This document shows positions 41,140-50,842 of a stretch of 64,000 nucleotides of DNA, piece after piece; the stretch's first letter is position 1, and each line of letters begins with the position of its first letter. The DNA is from Pyramidobacter sp. C12-8. Its GTDB lineage: Bacteria; Synergistota; Synergistia; Synergistales; Dethiosulfovibrionaceae. The stretch spans positions 1 to 64,000 of the forward strand of contig NZ_MUHX01000005.1 in assembly GCF_002007215.1 (NCBI RefSeq). Reading direction: 5' to 3'. The notes under the pieces were generated by a model, which had not been told where the DNA came from, did not search any database, and was given only the letters and a program-made list of their open reading frames with translations. A program made the translations under genes and the position numbers.

Positions 41140-41922
41140 ATGAAACGAATGCCCGCGGTTTTCCTCGGTCACGGCGATCCGATGATCGCGCTGGCCGACA
41201 ACGAGCTGACGCGCCGCTTCCGCGCGTTGGGGGAGCGGATCGTCGCCGGATTCGGCAGGCCGAAAGCGATCCTGGCGGTCTCCGCCCATTGGTACAACGC
41301 GCGCACGTTTGTGCAGACCGATTCCGAGCCGCGTCAGGTCTACGACATGACGGGCTTTCCGAAAGAATTGTACGAGCTGAAGTACCCCGTCCGCGGCGAC
41401 GCGGGGCTGAGCGCCCGCGTGCTGGCCGCGCCGGGGCTCGACGCGCGCGTCGACGACAGCTGGGGCGTCGACCACGGCGTGTGGTCGGTGCTGGTGCACG
41501 TGTTCCCCGAAGCCGACGTGCCGGTGGTGCAGCTGAGCGTGAACCGCTTTCTGGACGCATCGGCGTCCTACGAAGCCGGCAAAAAGCTGGCCTTCCTGCG
41601 CGACGAGGGCTATCTGATCCTCGCCAGCGGCAACGTGGTGCACAATCTGCGCCGCGTGAACTGGGACAACCCCGCTGGAACGCCCGAGGCGGACGCTTTC
41701 GACGAGTGGATCCGCGCGCAGGTGGAAGCGCGCCGCGACGACGCCGTGATCGACTACAGGCGGCACGAGGACGCGGCCTACGCCGTTCCGTCGCCCGATC
41801 ACTTCCTGCCGCTGCTTTACGCGCTGGGCGCGTCGGCCGGCGAAAAACCCTGCGTGTTCAACGCCGTGCGCACGCTGGCCGCCATTTCGATGACCAGCTA
41901 TGCTTTCGGCATGGATGCTTGA
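41140..41922 (+). CDS. ygiD: LigB-family (YgiD, 4,5-DOPA dioxygenase-like) protein
   Basis: 260 residues of the class III extradiol ring-cleavage fold. Four conserved His are seen: His11 (LGHGDPMIA), His50 (SAHWYN), His112 (GVDHGVWSVL) and His168 (NVVHNL), which give the metal site and the acid/base. AAGGAG precedes the ATG. YgiD opens catechol amines using O2 and usually binds zinc or iron; in an anaerobe the true activity may be different. It is monocistronic between a promoter and a terminator. Confidence 0.88.
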   Translation: MKRMPAVFLGHGDPMIALADNELTRRFRALGERIVAGFGRPKAILAVSAHWYNARTFVQTDSEPRQVYDMTGFPKELYELKYPVRGDAGLSARVLAAPGLDARVDDSWGVDHGVWSVLVHVFPEADVPVVQLSVNRFLDASASYEAGKKLAFLRDEGYLILASGNVVHNLRRVNWDNPAGTPEADAFDEWIRAQVEARRDDAVIDYRRHEDAAYAVPSPDHFLPLLYALGASAGEKPCVFNAVRTLAAISMTSYAFGMDA

Positions 41923-41950
41923 GCTGCGCCGCCCGAAAATCTTTCGATAC

Positions 41951-41992
41951 AAAATATCCAGCCTTCGCGTACGCGCGGGCTGGATATTTTTT
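41951..41992. terminator. Bidirectional terminator between ygiD and pyrG
   Basis: AAAATATCCAGCC (41951-41963) pairs with GGCTGGATATTTT (41978-41990), with T runs on both strands. Confidence 0.88.
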
Positions 41993-42004
41993 CGCCTGGC
42001 GCGC

Positions 42005-43615
42005 TCACTCCGCGGCGGGCTGTTTTTTCATCGCCGCGGCGATGAAGGACGCGAACAGCGGATGGGGACGGACGGGGCGGGATTTGAACTCGGGGTGGAA
42101 CTGCACGCCCACGAACCAGCGGCAATCGACGTTCTCCATGATCTCCACCTGTCCGCCGCTTGGACAGACGCCGGCCACTTTCATGCCGGCGGCTTCGTAA
42201 CGGGCGCGATAGCGCTCGTTGAACTCGAAGCGGTGACGGTGGCGTTCGCTGACGGCGGCGACGCGATAGATTTCGTCCCGCGCCTTGGAACCGGCGACGA
42301 GATCGCAGGGATACGCGCCGAGGCGCATGGTGCCGCCCCGCACGACGACGCCCTTTTGAGTCTCCATAAGGTGGATCACGGGATCGGGAGTGTCGGGGTT
42401 GAACTCGCAGCTGTCGGCTTCGGCGAGGCCCAGCACGCCGCGGGCGAACTCGATGGCGGCGACCTGCATGCCCAGACAGATGCCGAGGTAAGGCACGTCG
42501 TGCACGCGGGCGAAGCGGGCGGCGAGGATCTTGCCGGGGATGCCGCGGGCGCCGAAGCCGCCGGGCACGAGGATGCCGTCGGCGCAGGCCAGCGTCTCGT
42601 CCACGTTTTCGGGCGTCAGCGTTTCCGAGTCGACGGGAACGATCGTAACGGCGGCGCCGTTGGCGATGGCCGCGTGGGACAGCGCTTCGTTGACGCTCAG
42701 ATAGGCGTCCCTGTTCTCGGTGTACTTGCCGACGAGCGCAATGGTCACGGTTTGGGCGGCGGCGTCGCGCCTCCTCAGGAACTGGCTCCAGTCGCTCCGG
42801 TCGGGCTCCTTCGCGCCGTCGAGCCCGAGACAACGCAGCACGAGCGCGTCGAAGTTTTGGGCGCGGAGTACCTCCGGCACGCGGTAGATCGTGTCGGCGT
42901 CGCGCTCCTCGATAACGTTCTGCGGCGGCACGGAGCAGAACAGGGCGATCTTCTCGCGCGTCTCCGCCGTGACGGGCAGGGGCGAGCGGCAGACGATGAC
43001 GTCGGGCTGGATGCCGAGACGGCGCAGCTCGTTGACGCTGTGCTGGGTGGGCTTGGTCTTCAGCTCGCCGGAGGCGCCGATGTAGGGCAGCAGCGTCACG
43101 TGGCAGTACAAAACGTTGCCCTTGCCGACGCGCGCGGGCAGCTGACGGATGGCTTCGAGAAAGGGCTGCCCCTCGATGTCGCCGACGGTGCCGCCGATTT
43201 CGGAGATGAGCACGTCGCACGCGGCGCCGAGCGCGGTGATGCGGCGCAGGATCTCGTCGGTGACGTGGGGAATGACCTGTACGGTGCGGCCGTCGTAATC
43301 GCCGCGGCGCTCGTTGGTGATGACCGACAGGTAGACCTTGCCGGAAGTGCAGCTGTTGGCGCCGCTCAGGTTTTCGTCGATGAAGCGTTCGTAGTGGCCG
43401 AGGTCGAGGTCGGTCTCGGCGCCGTCGTCGGTGACGAACACCTCGCCGTGCTGGAACGGGCTCATGGTCCCCGCGTCCACGTTCAGATAGGGATCCATCT
43501 TGAGGATGCCGACGTTCAAGCCGCGCTGTTTCAGCAGCATGCCCAATGAGGCCGCGGTGATGCCCTTGCCGAGCGACGAAACGACGCCGCCGGTGACGAA
43601 AACGTATTTTGCCAT
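42005..43615 (-). CDS. pyrG: CTP synthase
   Basis: 536 residues, normal length. Synthetase domain (1-270): [66 protein letters not shown]. Glutaminase domain (about 295-536): [17 protein letters not shown] with the nucleophile Cys, and FHPEF. It makes CTP from UTP with glutamine ammonia. Start at 43615 with GGAGAG. Followed upstream by a HAD gene with its own terminator, so probably a separate transcript. Confidence 0.97.
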   Translation of the reverse strand: MAKYVFVTGGVVSSLGKGITAASLGMLLKQRGLNVGILKMDPYLNVDAGTMSPFQHGEVFVTDDGAETDLDLGHYERFIDENLSGANSCTSGKVYLSVITNERRGDYDGRTVQVIPHVTDEILRRITALGAACDVLISEIGGTVGDIEGQPFLEAIRQLPARVGKGNVLYCHVTLLPYIGASGELKTKPTQHSVNELRRLGIQPDVIVCRSPLPVTAETREKIALFCSVPPQNVIEERDADTIYRVPEVLRAQNFDALVLRCLGLDGAKEPDRSDWSQFLRRRDAAAQTVTIALVGKYTENRDAYLSVNEALSHAAIANGAAVTIVPVDSETLTPENVDETLACADGILVPGGFGARGIPGKILAARFARVHDVPYLGICLGMQVAAIEFARGVLGLAEADSCEFNPDTPDPVIHLMETQKGVVVRGGTMRLGAYPCDLVAGSKARDEIYRVAAVSERHRHRFEFNERYRARYEAAGMKVAGVCPSGGQVEIMENVDCRWFVGVQFHPEFKSRPVRPHPLFASFIAAAMKKQPAAE

Positions 43616-43700
43616 ACAGATCTCTCCTTTGATGGCGGCGCAACCCTTATCTCCGCTGCGTGATTCGGTTTTGCGCCGCCGTGGTCGCGTCTCGAAGACG

Positions 43701-43738
43701 CTTAAAAAATAAGAACGCCCCCGCGGAGACGGGGGCGC
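43701..43738 (-). terminator. Terminator of the HAD-like gene
   Basis: CGCCCCCG (43716-43723) pairs with CGGGGGCG (43730-43737); ATTTTTTAAG follows on the minus strand. Confidence 0.85.
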
Positions 43739-43745
43739 GTGACGC

Positions 43746-44564
43746 CTAGACGACGCCGAGGATCGCCCTGAGGGCATCGGCGGCGCTTGGGAATTTGACG
43801 ACGTTGTGGTTGAGCTGCGTACCGACGGAGATGAAATCGCCGCAGCCGAAGCTTTCCATCAGCTCGAGGTCGGCGGGAAGACTGCCGAGATAGAGCGGCC
43901 AGCGGCAGCCCAACGATCTGCACAGATTCTCGAGCCCGGCAGTGTCGGGTTTGCGGGCGATATCCGACGTGACGCAGCGTTCCTTGGGCAGGTCCTGCCA
44001 GCCGAGCGTCCGTAAGGCGCAGTCAAGCTCGTCTCGATCGCGCGAGGTGCAGATGCCCACGGGAAGCGGCAGTTTGTCCCAGCGCGTCGAAAAAAGCGGT
44101 CTTTCAAGGACGCAAGCTCCTTCCGGCAGGTCTTCCAGCAACGGCGCCTTGCCGTCGGTCGGTCCGAAGTAGATGTCGTTGTAAAGGGCGACGATAGTGC
44201 GGCAGTCGGCGGCGGAGATCGTGGACGTGAAATCCTCCATGCCGTGTCCGTCTTCGGCGGCGATCAGGCGGGCCTCCCATTGTTCCGGGGCAGGCAGCGC
44301 CTCGGCGAGACGTTGCCGTTCGCTCTTCATGGCCAGGGACAGAAGCGTCCAGGCTATGTCGCCGCGACTGCCGAAAATGTTGTGACGGCGCGCCGCCTGC
44401 AGGTAGGGCGCCGCGTCGACCGCCTCCGACGCTTCCCGCTTCAGCAGCTCGCTCCAGCTGAGCGAAAGCGCGCGGGAAAGGGCGGCGGAGATGCCGGCGC
44501 CGTCGACGAGAACGCCGTCGACGCTGAAGACGATACAGTCCGCGCGGCTGGGACTCAACAGCAT
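43746..44564 (-). CDS. HAD-superfamily protein lacking the nucleophile Asp
   Basis: 272 residues. Motif I reads [12 protein letters not shown]: the usual DxD is SxD, with Ser14 where the phosphoryl-accepting Asp should be. Motif II is probably [10 protein letters not shown] and motif III is near [11 protein letters not shown]. The last part ([21 protein letters not shown]) resembles motif IV but has Ser-Leu rather than Asp-Asp. Two motif losses argue against phosphatase activity. It may be a regulatory or binding derivative. Upstream are acs-like genes, with a hairpin between. Confidence 0.72.
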   Translation of the reverse strand: MLLSPSRADCIVFSVDGVLVDGAGISAALSRALSLSWSELLKREASEAVDAAPYLQAARRHNIFGSRGDIAWTLLSLAMKSERQRLAEALPAPEQWEARLIAAEDGHGMEDFTSTISAADCRTIVALYNDIYFGPTDGKAPLLEDLPEGACVLERPLFSTRWDKLPLPVGICTSRDRDELDCALRTLGWQDLPKERCVTSDIARKPDTAGLENLCRSLGCRWPLYLGSLPADLELMESFGCGDFISVGTQLNHNVVKFPSAADALRAILGVV

Positions 44565-44599
44565 AGATCACACTTCCTTTCGCAAAAGCTTCTCTCAAA

Positions 44600-44630
44600 T
44601 GAAAGCCCCCTCGCCATCGGCGGGGGCAAA
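44600..44630 (-). terminator. Possible terminator of the acyl-CoA synthetase gene
   Basis: GCCCCC(T)CGCC (44605-44615) pairs with GGCGGGGGC (44619-44627); on the minus strand the weak tract CTTTCATTT follows. Confidence 0.5.
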
Positions 44631-44702
44631 TTTCTACGGGAAATATCATACCACATTCTTGAGCGGCTGAGAAAAACAGCTCCCAAAATTTGTGGAGACG
44701 GC

Positions 44703-46193
44703 CTAGTCGTCACCGCTGTTCTGGGATTCTTCGCGCAGCTTGCGGCGCAGGATTTTGCCGAGAGCGTTGCGGGGCAGATCGGTGACCAGCTTGATGCTGC
44801 GCGGCACTTTGTAGTGAGGCAGGCGCTCGCGGCACCATTCCGTCAGCTCGGAAGACGAGCAGGTGACGCCCTCCTTGAGGATGACGAAGGCGCGCACGAT
44901 CTGTCCCGTAACCGAGCGCGACACGCCGACGGCGGCCGATTCTCTGACTTTGGGATTGGCGTTGAGCACGGCTTCGACTTCCTGCGGGTAGACGTTGAAG
45001 CCGCCGACGATGATAAGGTCGCTGACGCGTTCCTGGATGAAGACGTTGCGCTTCTCGTCGACGCGCACCATGTCGCCGGTGTTGAACCAGCCGTCTTGAA
45101 ATTTCTCGGCCGTGATCTGGGGGGCGTTGAAGTATCCCGACGCCACGTTGGGGCCTTTGACCCAGAGCACGCCTTCGTCGCCAGTCGCGGGGGAGCCGTC
45201 GATGTCGCGCAGCTGGTATTCGATGCCTTCGAGCAGCGGACCCACGGAACCTTCGGGAGAACCACCCGTCGCCTGCGCTGCGAGGATCGGCGAGCACTCG
45301 GTCAGGCCGTACCCCTCGATGGGCTTGCCGCCGAGAAGCTGAGCGATGCGGCCGCGCAGCGAGGGCACGAGGCGGTCGCCGCCGGAGACCACGTATTTGA
45401 CGCGGCGGGGCTTCCAGCCGGTCTTGACGGCGGCGCCGCAAAGGAAGTGCAGCAGCGTGGGCACCGTCACCAGCAATGTAGCGTCGCCTTCGTCGATGGC
45501 GCGCATGGTGCCTTCGACGGGCAGGAAGCTGTTGCGGATCACCTGAGGAATGCCGACAAACAGGGGCATGAAACCGGAAACGACGCAGCCGAGCGTGTGA
45601 AAGTTGGGCAGCACGTTGAGCATGGTCTGTTCGCCGATGTCGGGAAGCACCTGTTTCAGCGCCTGATCCAGGCAGGTGAGGATGTTCATGTGAGTGAGCG
45701 GCACGCCCTTGGGCGTGCCCGTCGTGCCGGAGGTATAGAAGATCGAGCAGCAGTCTTCGCTGGATTTGAGCGAAGGCACGGCTCTGAACTCGGGCAGCGG
45801 GCCCGTGGCTTCGAGAAACACGAGCGGGAACGGCAGCCCTTTGAGCCCCTCGGCATGTCCCTTCAACGCCGGATCGGCAACGATCACCGCCGGCATGGAA
45901 TGCTCGATCAGCGCGCCGAGCGCCTGAGGTCCGGCCAGGGCGTTGAGCGGGGTCACTGAACCGCGCATTTCCCAGGCAGCCATGCACAGCGCCAGAAACG
46001 ACGGACTGTTGGGCAGCATCGTCACGATGCGGTCTCCGGCGCCGAAACCGGCGGCCTGCAGCCGCTTTACGTTTTCCCCCACAAGACGGAACACGCGCTC
46101 CGCGGTCCACCATTCGCCTTCGTACCATGCCATCTGCCGAGGCGCCGACCAGTGAGCCGCAATAACGTCTTCCAGTCTCAATTTCTCTGCCAT
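44703..46193 (-). CDS. AMP-forming acyl-CoA synthetase-like enzyme
   Basis: 496 residues of the ANL superfamily. Core motif CCSIFYTSGTTGTPKGVPLTH (A3), GYGLTECSPI (A5), DGWFNTGDMVRVDE (A7), and the C-terminal hinge with ERVSDLIIVGGFNVYPQEVE (A8) and the catalytic Lys in RNALGKILRRKL (A10). All catalytic parts are intact. It activates a carboxylic acid to the acyl-AMP and then the CoA thioester; length and absence of a targeting extension fit medium/long-chain acyl-CoA ligases. No fatty-acid genes are adjacent, so the acid is unknown. Confidence 0.87.
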   Translation of the reverse strand: MAEKLRLEDVIAAHWSAPRQMAWYEGEWWTAERVFRLVGENVKRLQAAGFGAGDRIVTMLPNSPSFLALCMAAWEMRGSVTPLNALAGPQALGALIEHSMPAVIVADPALKGHAEGLKGLPFPLVFLEATGPLPEFRAVPSLKSSEDCCSIFYTSGTTGTPKGVPLTHMNILTCLDQALKQVLPDIGEQTMLNVLPNFHTLGCVVSGFMPLFVGIPQVIRNSFLPVEGTMRAIDEGDATLLVTVPTLLHFLCGAAVKTGWKPRRVKYVVSGGDRLVPSLRGRIAQLLGGKPIEGYGLTECSPILAAQATGGSPEGSVGPLLEGIEYQLRDIDGSPATGDEGVLWVKGPNVASGYFNAPQITAEKFQDGWFNTGDMVRVDEKRNVFIQERVSDLIIVGGFNVYPQEVEAVLNANPKVRESAAVGVSRSVTGQIVRAFVILKEGVTCSSSELTEWCRERLPHYKVPRSIKLVTDLPRNALGKILRRKLREESQNSGDD

Positions 46194-46537
46194 GGAAATA
46201 CCCCTCCTGAAAAATTCCTTTGAACTCTCATGAATCCGCCGTAAAAAGCATAAGAAAACCTACGGGAAGAACTCCGCTGCATAAAAAACGGCGTTTCGAG
46301 CGCAAGCGGCAAACGTCGTAAAATCGTTTTTGGGCCGCAGCGCTTGTCCCTCGGCGTGCAAAAAAGAAAAAAAGAGACAAATTTTCCCCCTGAAAAAATG
46401 TCCCGACCGCGTCTCAAATGCCAGGCAATAGTGTATCATATACAAGATAAAGTGGAGCGATTTTTTTGAAATCTTTTCGCCCTTTCGTGGGATAATAGAC
46501 GGCGAATGAAAATATTCAGCGTAGGAGGCTGATGGCA
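46194..46537. other. Divergent intergenic region between acyl-CoA synthetase and asnS
   Basis: About 340 bp without a gene. It is AT-richer than the flanks from 46330 on and must carry promoters for both directions. TATGAT on the minus strand near 46436 and GATAAT at 46491 are candidate -10 boxes, but I could not pair either with a good -35. No tRNA, T-box or other RNA element is seen. Confidence 0.4.
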
Positions 46538-47845
46538 ATGGCAGCACCATGGGTATACGTCAAAGATCTGAAAGAGCACGTGGGCGAGAGCGTCTGCGTG
46601 AAAGGCTGGATGTACAACAAACGCAGTTCGGGAAAGATCCACTTCCTCCAGCTCCGCGACGGCTCGGGAACCGTTCAGGGCGTGGTGGTCAAAGGCGAAG
46701 TCCCCGACGGACAGTTCGACGCCGCCAAGGGGCTCTGGCTCGAGGCCAGCCTCGAAGTCGCCGGCGTCGTCCGCGCGGACGGCCGCGCCCCTTCCGGCGT
46801 GGAGCTGACCGTGACGGATCTGAAAATCCTTCAGAACCCCAGCGAAGAGTACCCCATCGGCAAGAAGGACCACGGCATCGACTTCCTGCTCGATCAGCGC
46901 CATCTCTGGCTGCGCTCCAGCCGTCAGAACGCGCTGATGAAGATCCGCAACGAGATCATCTGGAGCTGGCGCTGCTTCTTCCACGACCGCGGCTTCATGC
47001 TCATGGACAGCCCCATCCTCACCGGCTCCATCGGCGAAGGATCCGACGGCCTGTTCGAGCTCGACTACTTCGACCAGAAAGCCTATCTGGCCCAGACCGG
47101 CCAGCTCTACGCCGAAGCGGCGGCCATGGCCTTCGGCAAAGTTTACTGCTTCGGCCCCACCTTCCGCGCCGAAAAATCGAAGACCCGCCGCCACCTCACC
47201 GAGTTCTGGATGCTCGAGCCGGAAATGGCGTTCTACGACAACAAGATGAACATGCAGCTTCAGGAAGACCTGGTCGCCGACACGGTGAAGAACGTCCTCG
47301 CCCGCTGCGGGAAGGAACTGGCCGCGCTCGAACGCGACGTCGAGCCGCTCGAGAAAGTCGTCGCCGGCCCGTTCTACCACCTCGACTACCGCGACGCCGT
47401 CAAGAAACTCAACGAACTGGGCAGCGACATCGAATTCGGCGACGACCTCGGCGCCGACGACGAGACCGTCCTCACCCGGCAGTACGACCGCCCCGTCTTC
47501 GTCGAGAACTACCCCAGAGACGCCAAGGCGTTTTACATGAAAGCCAACCCCGAAGACAACGGCGAGACCGTGGTCTGCTCCGACCTGCTCGCGCCCGAAG
47601 GCTACGGCGAGATCATCGGCGGTTCGCAGCGCGAAGACGATTACGACACACTCGTCGCCCGCATGAAAGAGCTGAAGATGGACCCCGCCGCCTACGACTG
47701 GTACCTCGACCTGCGCAAGTTCGGCTCCGTGCCCCACAGCGGCTTCGGCATCGGCCTCGAACGCACCATCACCTGGATCTGCGGCCTGCCCCACATCCGC
47801 GAAGTCATCCCCTTCCCCAGAACCATCTACCGCCTCAAGCCGTAA
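46538..47845 (+). CDS. asnS: Asparaginyl-tRNA synthetase
   Basis: 435-residue class II aminoacyl-tRNA synthetase. N-terminal OB-fold for the anticodon (VCVKGWMYNKRSSGKIHFLQLRDG), motif 2 FGPTFRAEKSKTRRHLTEFWMLEPE, motif 3 GSVPHSGFGIGLERTI. The HLTEFWMLEPEMAF block and lack of a GAD insertion separate AsnRS from AspRS. AGGAGG (46523-46528) is 9 nt from the ATG at 46538 and only 3 nt from that at 46532, so the later start is chosen. Confidence 0.96.
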   Translation: MAAPWVYVKDLKEHVGESVCVKGWMYNKRSSGKIHFLQLRDGSGTVQGVVVKGEVPDGQFDAAKGLWLEASLEVAGVVRADGRAPSGVELTVTDLKILQNPSEEYPIGKKDHGIDFLLDQRHLWLRSSRQNALMKIRNEIIWSWRCFFHDRGFMLMDSPILTGSIGEGSDGLFELDYFDQKAYLAQTGQLYAEAAAMAFGKVYCFGPTFRAEKSKTRRHLTEFWMLEPEMAFYDNKMNMQLQEDLVADTVKNVLARCGKELAALERDVEPLEKVVAGPFYHLDYRDAVKKLNELGSDIEFGDDLGADDETVLTRQYDRPVFVENYPRDAKAFYMKANPEDNGETVVCSDLLAPEGYGEIIGGSQREDDYDTLVARMKELKMDPAAYDWYLDLRKFGSVPHSGFGIGLERTITWICGLPHIREVIPFPRTIYRLKP

Positions 47846-47868
47846 GCGACGGACGCTTTCGAAACAAC

Positions 47869-47927
47869 ACGCTCTCCCCGATCCTCGCGCGAAAAAAGAA
47901 TCCGCGCTGCGGGATCGGGGAGAGCGT
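47869..47927 (+). terminator. Strong hairpin after asnS
   Basis: A 16-bp stem, ACGCTCTCCCCGATCC (47869-47884) with GGATCGGGGAGAGCGT (47912-47927). There is no T run after it, so it may terminate poorly or protect the mRNA end. Confidence 0.6.
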
Positions 47928-47942
47928 GTCCCAAGAGGGCTG

Positions 47943-47971
47943 TTGACAGAAGTTTGCTCCCAATGTAGACT
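47943..47971 (+). promoter_or_regulatory. Promoter of the sugar-type ABC operon
   Basis: TTGACA (47943-47948) and TAGACT (47966-47971) with a 17-bp spacer, 64 bp before the first ATG. Confidence 0.7.
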
Positions 47972-48034
47972 CATAAAGTATATAAATATAAAGAATCATA
48001 AGATTCTGCATCAACGAAAGGAGCTTGTTTTTGG

Positions 48035-49018
48035 ATGAAAAAACTGTTTCTGGCGGCTGCCGCCGCCGCGGTGCTTGCCGGTGCGGCCGGCGCGGCGGAG
48101 ATGACGCAGAGCGGCAAGGGCATGACGGTGTGGTTCGACGCGGGCGGCTCGGTCGGCGAGCCGTACGCGACGACTGTGGTCAACGGCGCCAAGCAGGCGG
48201 CCGTCGATCTGGGCGTCGAGCTCAAGATCGTCTATTCGGACTGGAACCCGGAAAAGATGCTCGAAAACTTCAAGACCGGCCTGGCTGCCAATCCCACCGG
48301 ATTCGTGGTGATGGGACATCCCGGCGACGATGCCTACGAGCCGCTGATCGACGAGGCGTTCGCCAAGGGCATGATCGTTACCTGCGTGGACACGGCGCTG
48401 CCACGTCTGCAGGGCAAGTATCAGGCGCGTGGCTTCGGCTACATCGGCACGGACAACTGGCGTCAGGGCGCCGAGATGGCGCGCGAGATCCTGCGCCGCG
48501 GCGGCGCCAAGCAGGGCGATCGCGCCTTCGTGTGGGGGCTGAAGCGTCTCGAAGGCCGCGGCCGCCGCGCTCGCGCGTTGCTGGAAGAGTTCGAAAAAGC
48601 CGGGCTGACCGTGGACTACCTCGAAATCTCCGACGAGATCAACAAGGACGCGGCCCTCGGCGCGCCGGTACTGGCGGGCTATCTGGCTTCGCATCCCGAC
48701 TGCAGGGCGATCGTCGTCGATCACGGCGGACTGACGGGACAGCTGGGCAACTTCCTGCAGGCGGCGGGCGTCAAGCCGGGCGAGATCTACGCCACGGGAT
48801 TCAGCCTCACTCCGGCAACGGTCAGTGGCATCGAGCGCGGCTACGTGAGTCTGACTTCCGAAGCGCAGCCCTATCTGATGGGTTACCTGTCGGTGCTGCA
48901 GATCGTCAGCACGGCCAAGTACAAGTTCGGCGGTCTGAACGTGGACACGGGCGGCGGCTACGTCTCGCAGGACAACATCGCGACGGTCGCGCCGCTGGCG
49001 AACGCCGGCATCCGATAA
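48035..49018 (+). CDS. RbsB-type periplasmic sugar-binding protein
   Basis: 327 residues. Signal peptide (1-20), then KGMTVWFDAGGSVGEPYATTVVNGAKQAAVDLGVELKIVYSDW as in the periplasmic-binding type I family. NPTGFVVMGHPGDDAYEPLIDEAFAKGM and GYIGTDNWRQGAEMAREI are the hinge and ligand regions. Family ligands are pentoses, hexoses, autoinducer-2 or purine nucleosides. It is the first gene of a three-gene importer and is followed by an intra-operon terminator, which should give it more message than its partners. Confidence 0.9.
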   Translation: MKKLFLAAAAAAVLAGAAGAAEMTQSGKGMTVWFDAGGSVGEPYATTVVNGAKQAAVDLGVELKIVYSDWNPEKMLENFKTGLAANPTGFVVMGHPGDDAYEPLIDEAFAKGMIVTCVDTALPRLQGKYQARGFGYIGTDNWRQGAEMAREILRRGGAKQGDRAFVWGLKRLEGRGRRARALLEEFEKAGLTVDYLEISDEINKDAALGAPVLAGYLASHPDCRAIVVDHGGLTGQLGNFLQAAGVKPGEIYATGFSLTPATVSGIERGYVSLTSEAQPYLMGYLSVLQIVSTAKYKFGGLNVDTGGGYVSQDNIATVAPLANAGIR

Positions 49019-49033
49019 AGCGGCTTTTTCGCG

Positions 49034-49062
49034 GCGGGGAGAGTTTTTCTCCCCGCTTTTTG
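49034..49062 (+). terminator. Intra-operon terminator between binding protein and ATPase
   Basis: GCGGGGAGA (49034-49042) pairs with TCTCCCCGC (49048-49056), followed by TTTTTG. Partial termination here would set the excess of binding protein over membrane subunits. Confidence 0.85.
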
Positions 49063-49103
49063 TTTATGACGGGGAAAATTTTTTTCGAATCGGAGGCGAT
49101 GGA

Positions 49104-49871
49104 ATGGCGTCATCATACGCGGTGGAGCTGCGCGGGCTGTGGAAGTCCTTCGGCGCGGTGTCGGCGCTGCGCGGCGTCGATCTGGAGCTGAAAAAGGGCG
49201 AGATTTTGGCGCTGCTGGGCGACAACGGCGCGGGCAAATCGACGTTGATCAAAATTCTGGCCGGAGTCCATCGTCCGGACCGCGGCGAGATGATCGTGGA
49301 CGGGCGGCCGGTCGATTTCCGCGCATATTCGGTGTCGCAGGCACGGGCGATGGGGATCGAGACAGTCTATCAGGAACGGTCGCTGGGGGAGCGTCAGCCG
49401 CTGTGGCGCAACGTCTTCGCGGGACGGCCGCTGAAGAATCGGCTGGGCTTCATCGACGCGCGGCGCGAGAAGGCGGAGACGATGAAGCTGCTGTCGGACG
49501 TTCTTGGCCTGAAGGGCGCGGGGCTGCACGCCGACGCCAGCGTCCTTACGCTTTCCGGCGGCGAGCGGCAGGGGCTGGCCATCGCGCGGGCCATGTACTT
49601 CGACGCTTCGATCATCGTTCTCGACGAGCCGACCACGGCGCTGGCCGTCTCGGAGGTGGAGAAGGTGCTCCAGTTCGTGGCGCGCATCCGCGCCGCGGGC
49701 AAAAGCTGCATCTTCATCAGCCACGAGCTGCCGCACGTTTACCGTGCCGCCGACCGCTTCGCGGTGCTGGAGCGCGGGCGAATCGCCGTCGTGCTGGATA
49801 AATCCGCAGTATCGCTGGACGGGCTGATGCGCCGTCTGATGGCGGGAGGCGAAGGCGATGAACTGGCGTAA
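49104..49871 (+). CDS. Sugar-type ABC transporter ATPase, single domain
   Basis: 255 residues. Walker A GDNGAGKST, ETVYQERSLGERQPLWRN Q-loop region, signature TLSGGERQ, Walker B IIVLDEPTTALA, switch ISHELPH. The sequence belongs to the RbsA/XylG class, but has one nucleotide-binding domain rather than two (RbsA is about 500 residues), like FrcA. It overlaps the permease gene by 14 bp. Two copies should form the motor. Confidence 0.9.
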   Translation: MASSYAVELRGLWKSFGAVSALRGVDLELKKGEILALLGDNGAGKSTLIKILAGVHRPDRGEMIVDGRPVDFRAYSVSQARAMGIETVYQERSLGERQPLWRNVFAGRPLKNRLGFIDARREKAETMKLLSDVLGLKGAGLHADASVLTLSGGERQGLAIARAMYFDASIIVLDEPTTALAVSEVEKVLQFVARIRAAGKSCIFISHELPHVYRAADRFAVLERGRIAVVLDKSAVSLDGLMRRLMAGGEGDELA

Positions 49872-50811
49872 TTACCGTCGCCAGATGCTGGTGACGCTGC
49901 TTTTGCTGGTGCTGTGGGGCGCGTTCGCTCTCGCCAGCCCGGTTTCGTTTGGCAGCGCGCGGCTGTATCGTTCCTTTATGTCCACCATTCCCGTGACGAC
50001 GGTTCTAACGCTGGGCATGACGCTGCTGATCGTGGCGGGCGAGATGGACATGAGTTTTCCGTCTGTGTCGGCGGCCGCGGCCTTCGTCTTCGCCTGGGCC
50101 TACGCGAAGGCGGGGATCGATCCGTGGGCGGCGTTCGTCGCCGCGCTGGCGGCGGGCGCTCTGATGGGCTGGCTCAACGGTCTGCTGGTCGTCGTCGTGG
50201 GCGTGCCGTCGATCATCGCTACGATCGGTGCGCAGTTTTTGTGGCGCGGTCTGGCACTGCTGCTTTCCGACGGCGTGGCGATCCCGCTGGCGCAAGTGCG
50301 CGGTACGGCGCTGCATCAAGTTTTCGCGGGCCGTCTGGGCGCGTGGGGAGTTCCCGCTCAGGCGCTCTGGGCGGTGGGGGCGGCCGTCTGTCTGGGGCTG
50401 TTGTTGAGCCGCCGCCCGTTCGGCGAGGCGCTGTTGTTCATCGGCGACAACCGCAAGACGGCGGAGATGATGGGTATCCGCGTGCCGCGCGTGCGCGTCG
50501 GCGCGTTCGTGCTGATGGGTTTTCTGGCGGCTTTCGCCGGGATGCTGGCGACGCTGGAACTGAACAACTGGTGGCCGACGCAGGGCGACGGCTATATGCT
50601 GTTGGTCTTTGCGGCCGTCTTCGTGGGCGGCACGTCGGCCTACGGCGGACAGGGAACGGTCTACGGCTCGTTCATTGGCTCCGTCGTCATCGGCATCATT
50701 GAAGCCGGCATCGTCAGCGCCGGGCTGACGGGCCTCTGGACGCGGTTTGTCCACGGGATGGTGATCATCCTTTCCCTGTCGGGCTACGCGCTGTTCGCCC
50801 GCCGCCGCTGA
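49858..50811 (+). CDS. RbsC-type ABC transporter permease
   Basis: 317 residues with eight to ten membrane segments. TLGMTLLIVAGEMDMSFPSVSAAAA matches the start of the RbsC family (GxDLSVG region with Glu-Met-Asp here), and GVPSIIATIGAQFLWRGLALLLSDG, FIGDNRKTAEMMGIRVPRVR and AVFVGGTSAYGGQGTVYGSFIG are family blocks. It is the sole permease of the operon and should act as a homodimer. Ligand unknown. Confidence 0.9.
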   Translation: MNWRNYRRQMLVTLLLLVLWGAFALASPVSFGSARLYRSFMSTIPVTTVLTLGMTLLIVAGEMDMSFPSVSAAAAFVFAWAYAKAGIDPWAAFVAALAAGALMGWLNGLLVVVVGVPSIIATIGAQFLWRGLALLLSDGVAIPLAQVRGTALHQVFAGRLGAWGVPAQALWAVGAAVCLGLLLSRRPFGEALLFIGDNRKTAEMMGIRVPRVRVGAFVLMGFLAAFAGMLATLELNNWWPTQGDGYMLLVFAAVFVGGTSAYGGQGTVYGSFIGSVVIGIIEAGIVSAGLTGLWTRFVHGMVIILSLSGYALFARRR

Positions 50812-50842
50812 AAACCGAGGACAATGGAAGGAGCCCAATATC

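Noticed and set aside
46194-46537. T-box or other riboswitch upstream of asnS
   Set aside because: No T-box core sequence or specifier-loop layout and no terminator before asnS could be found.
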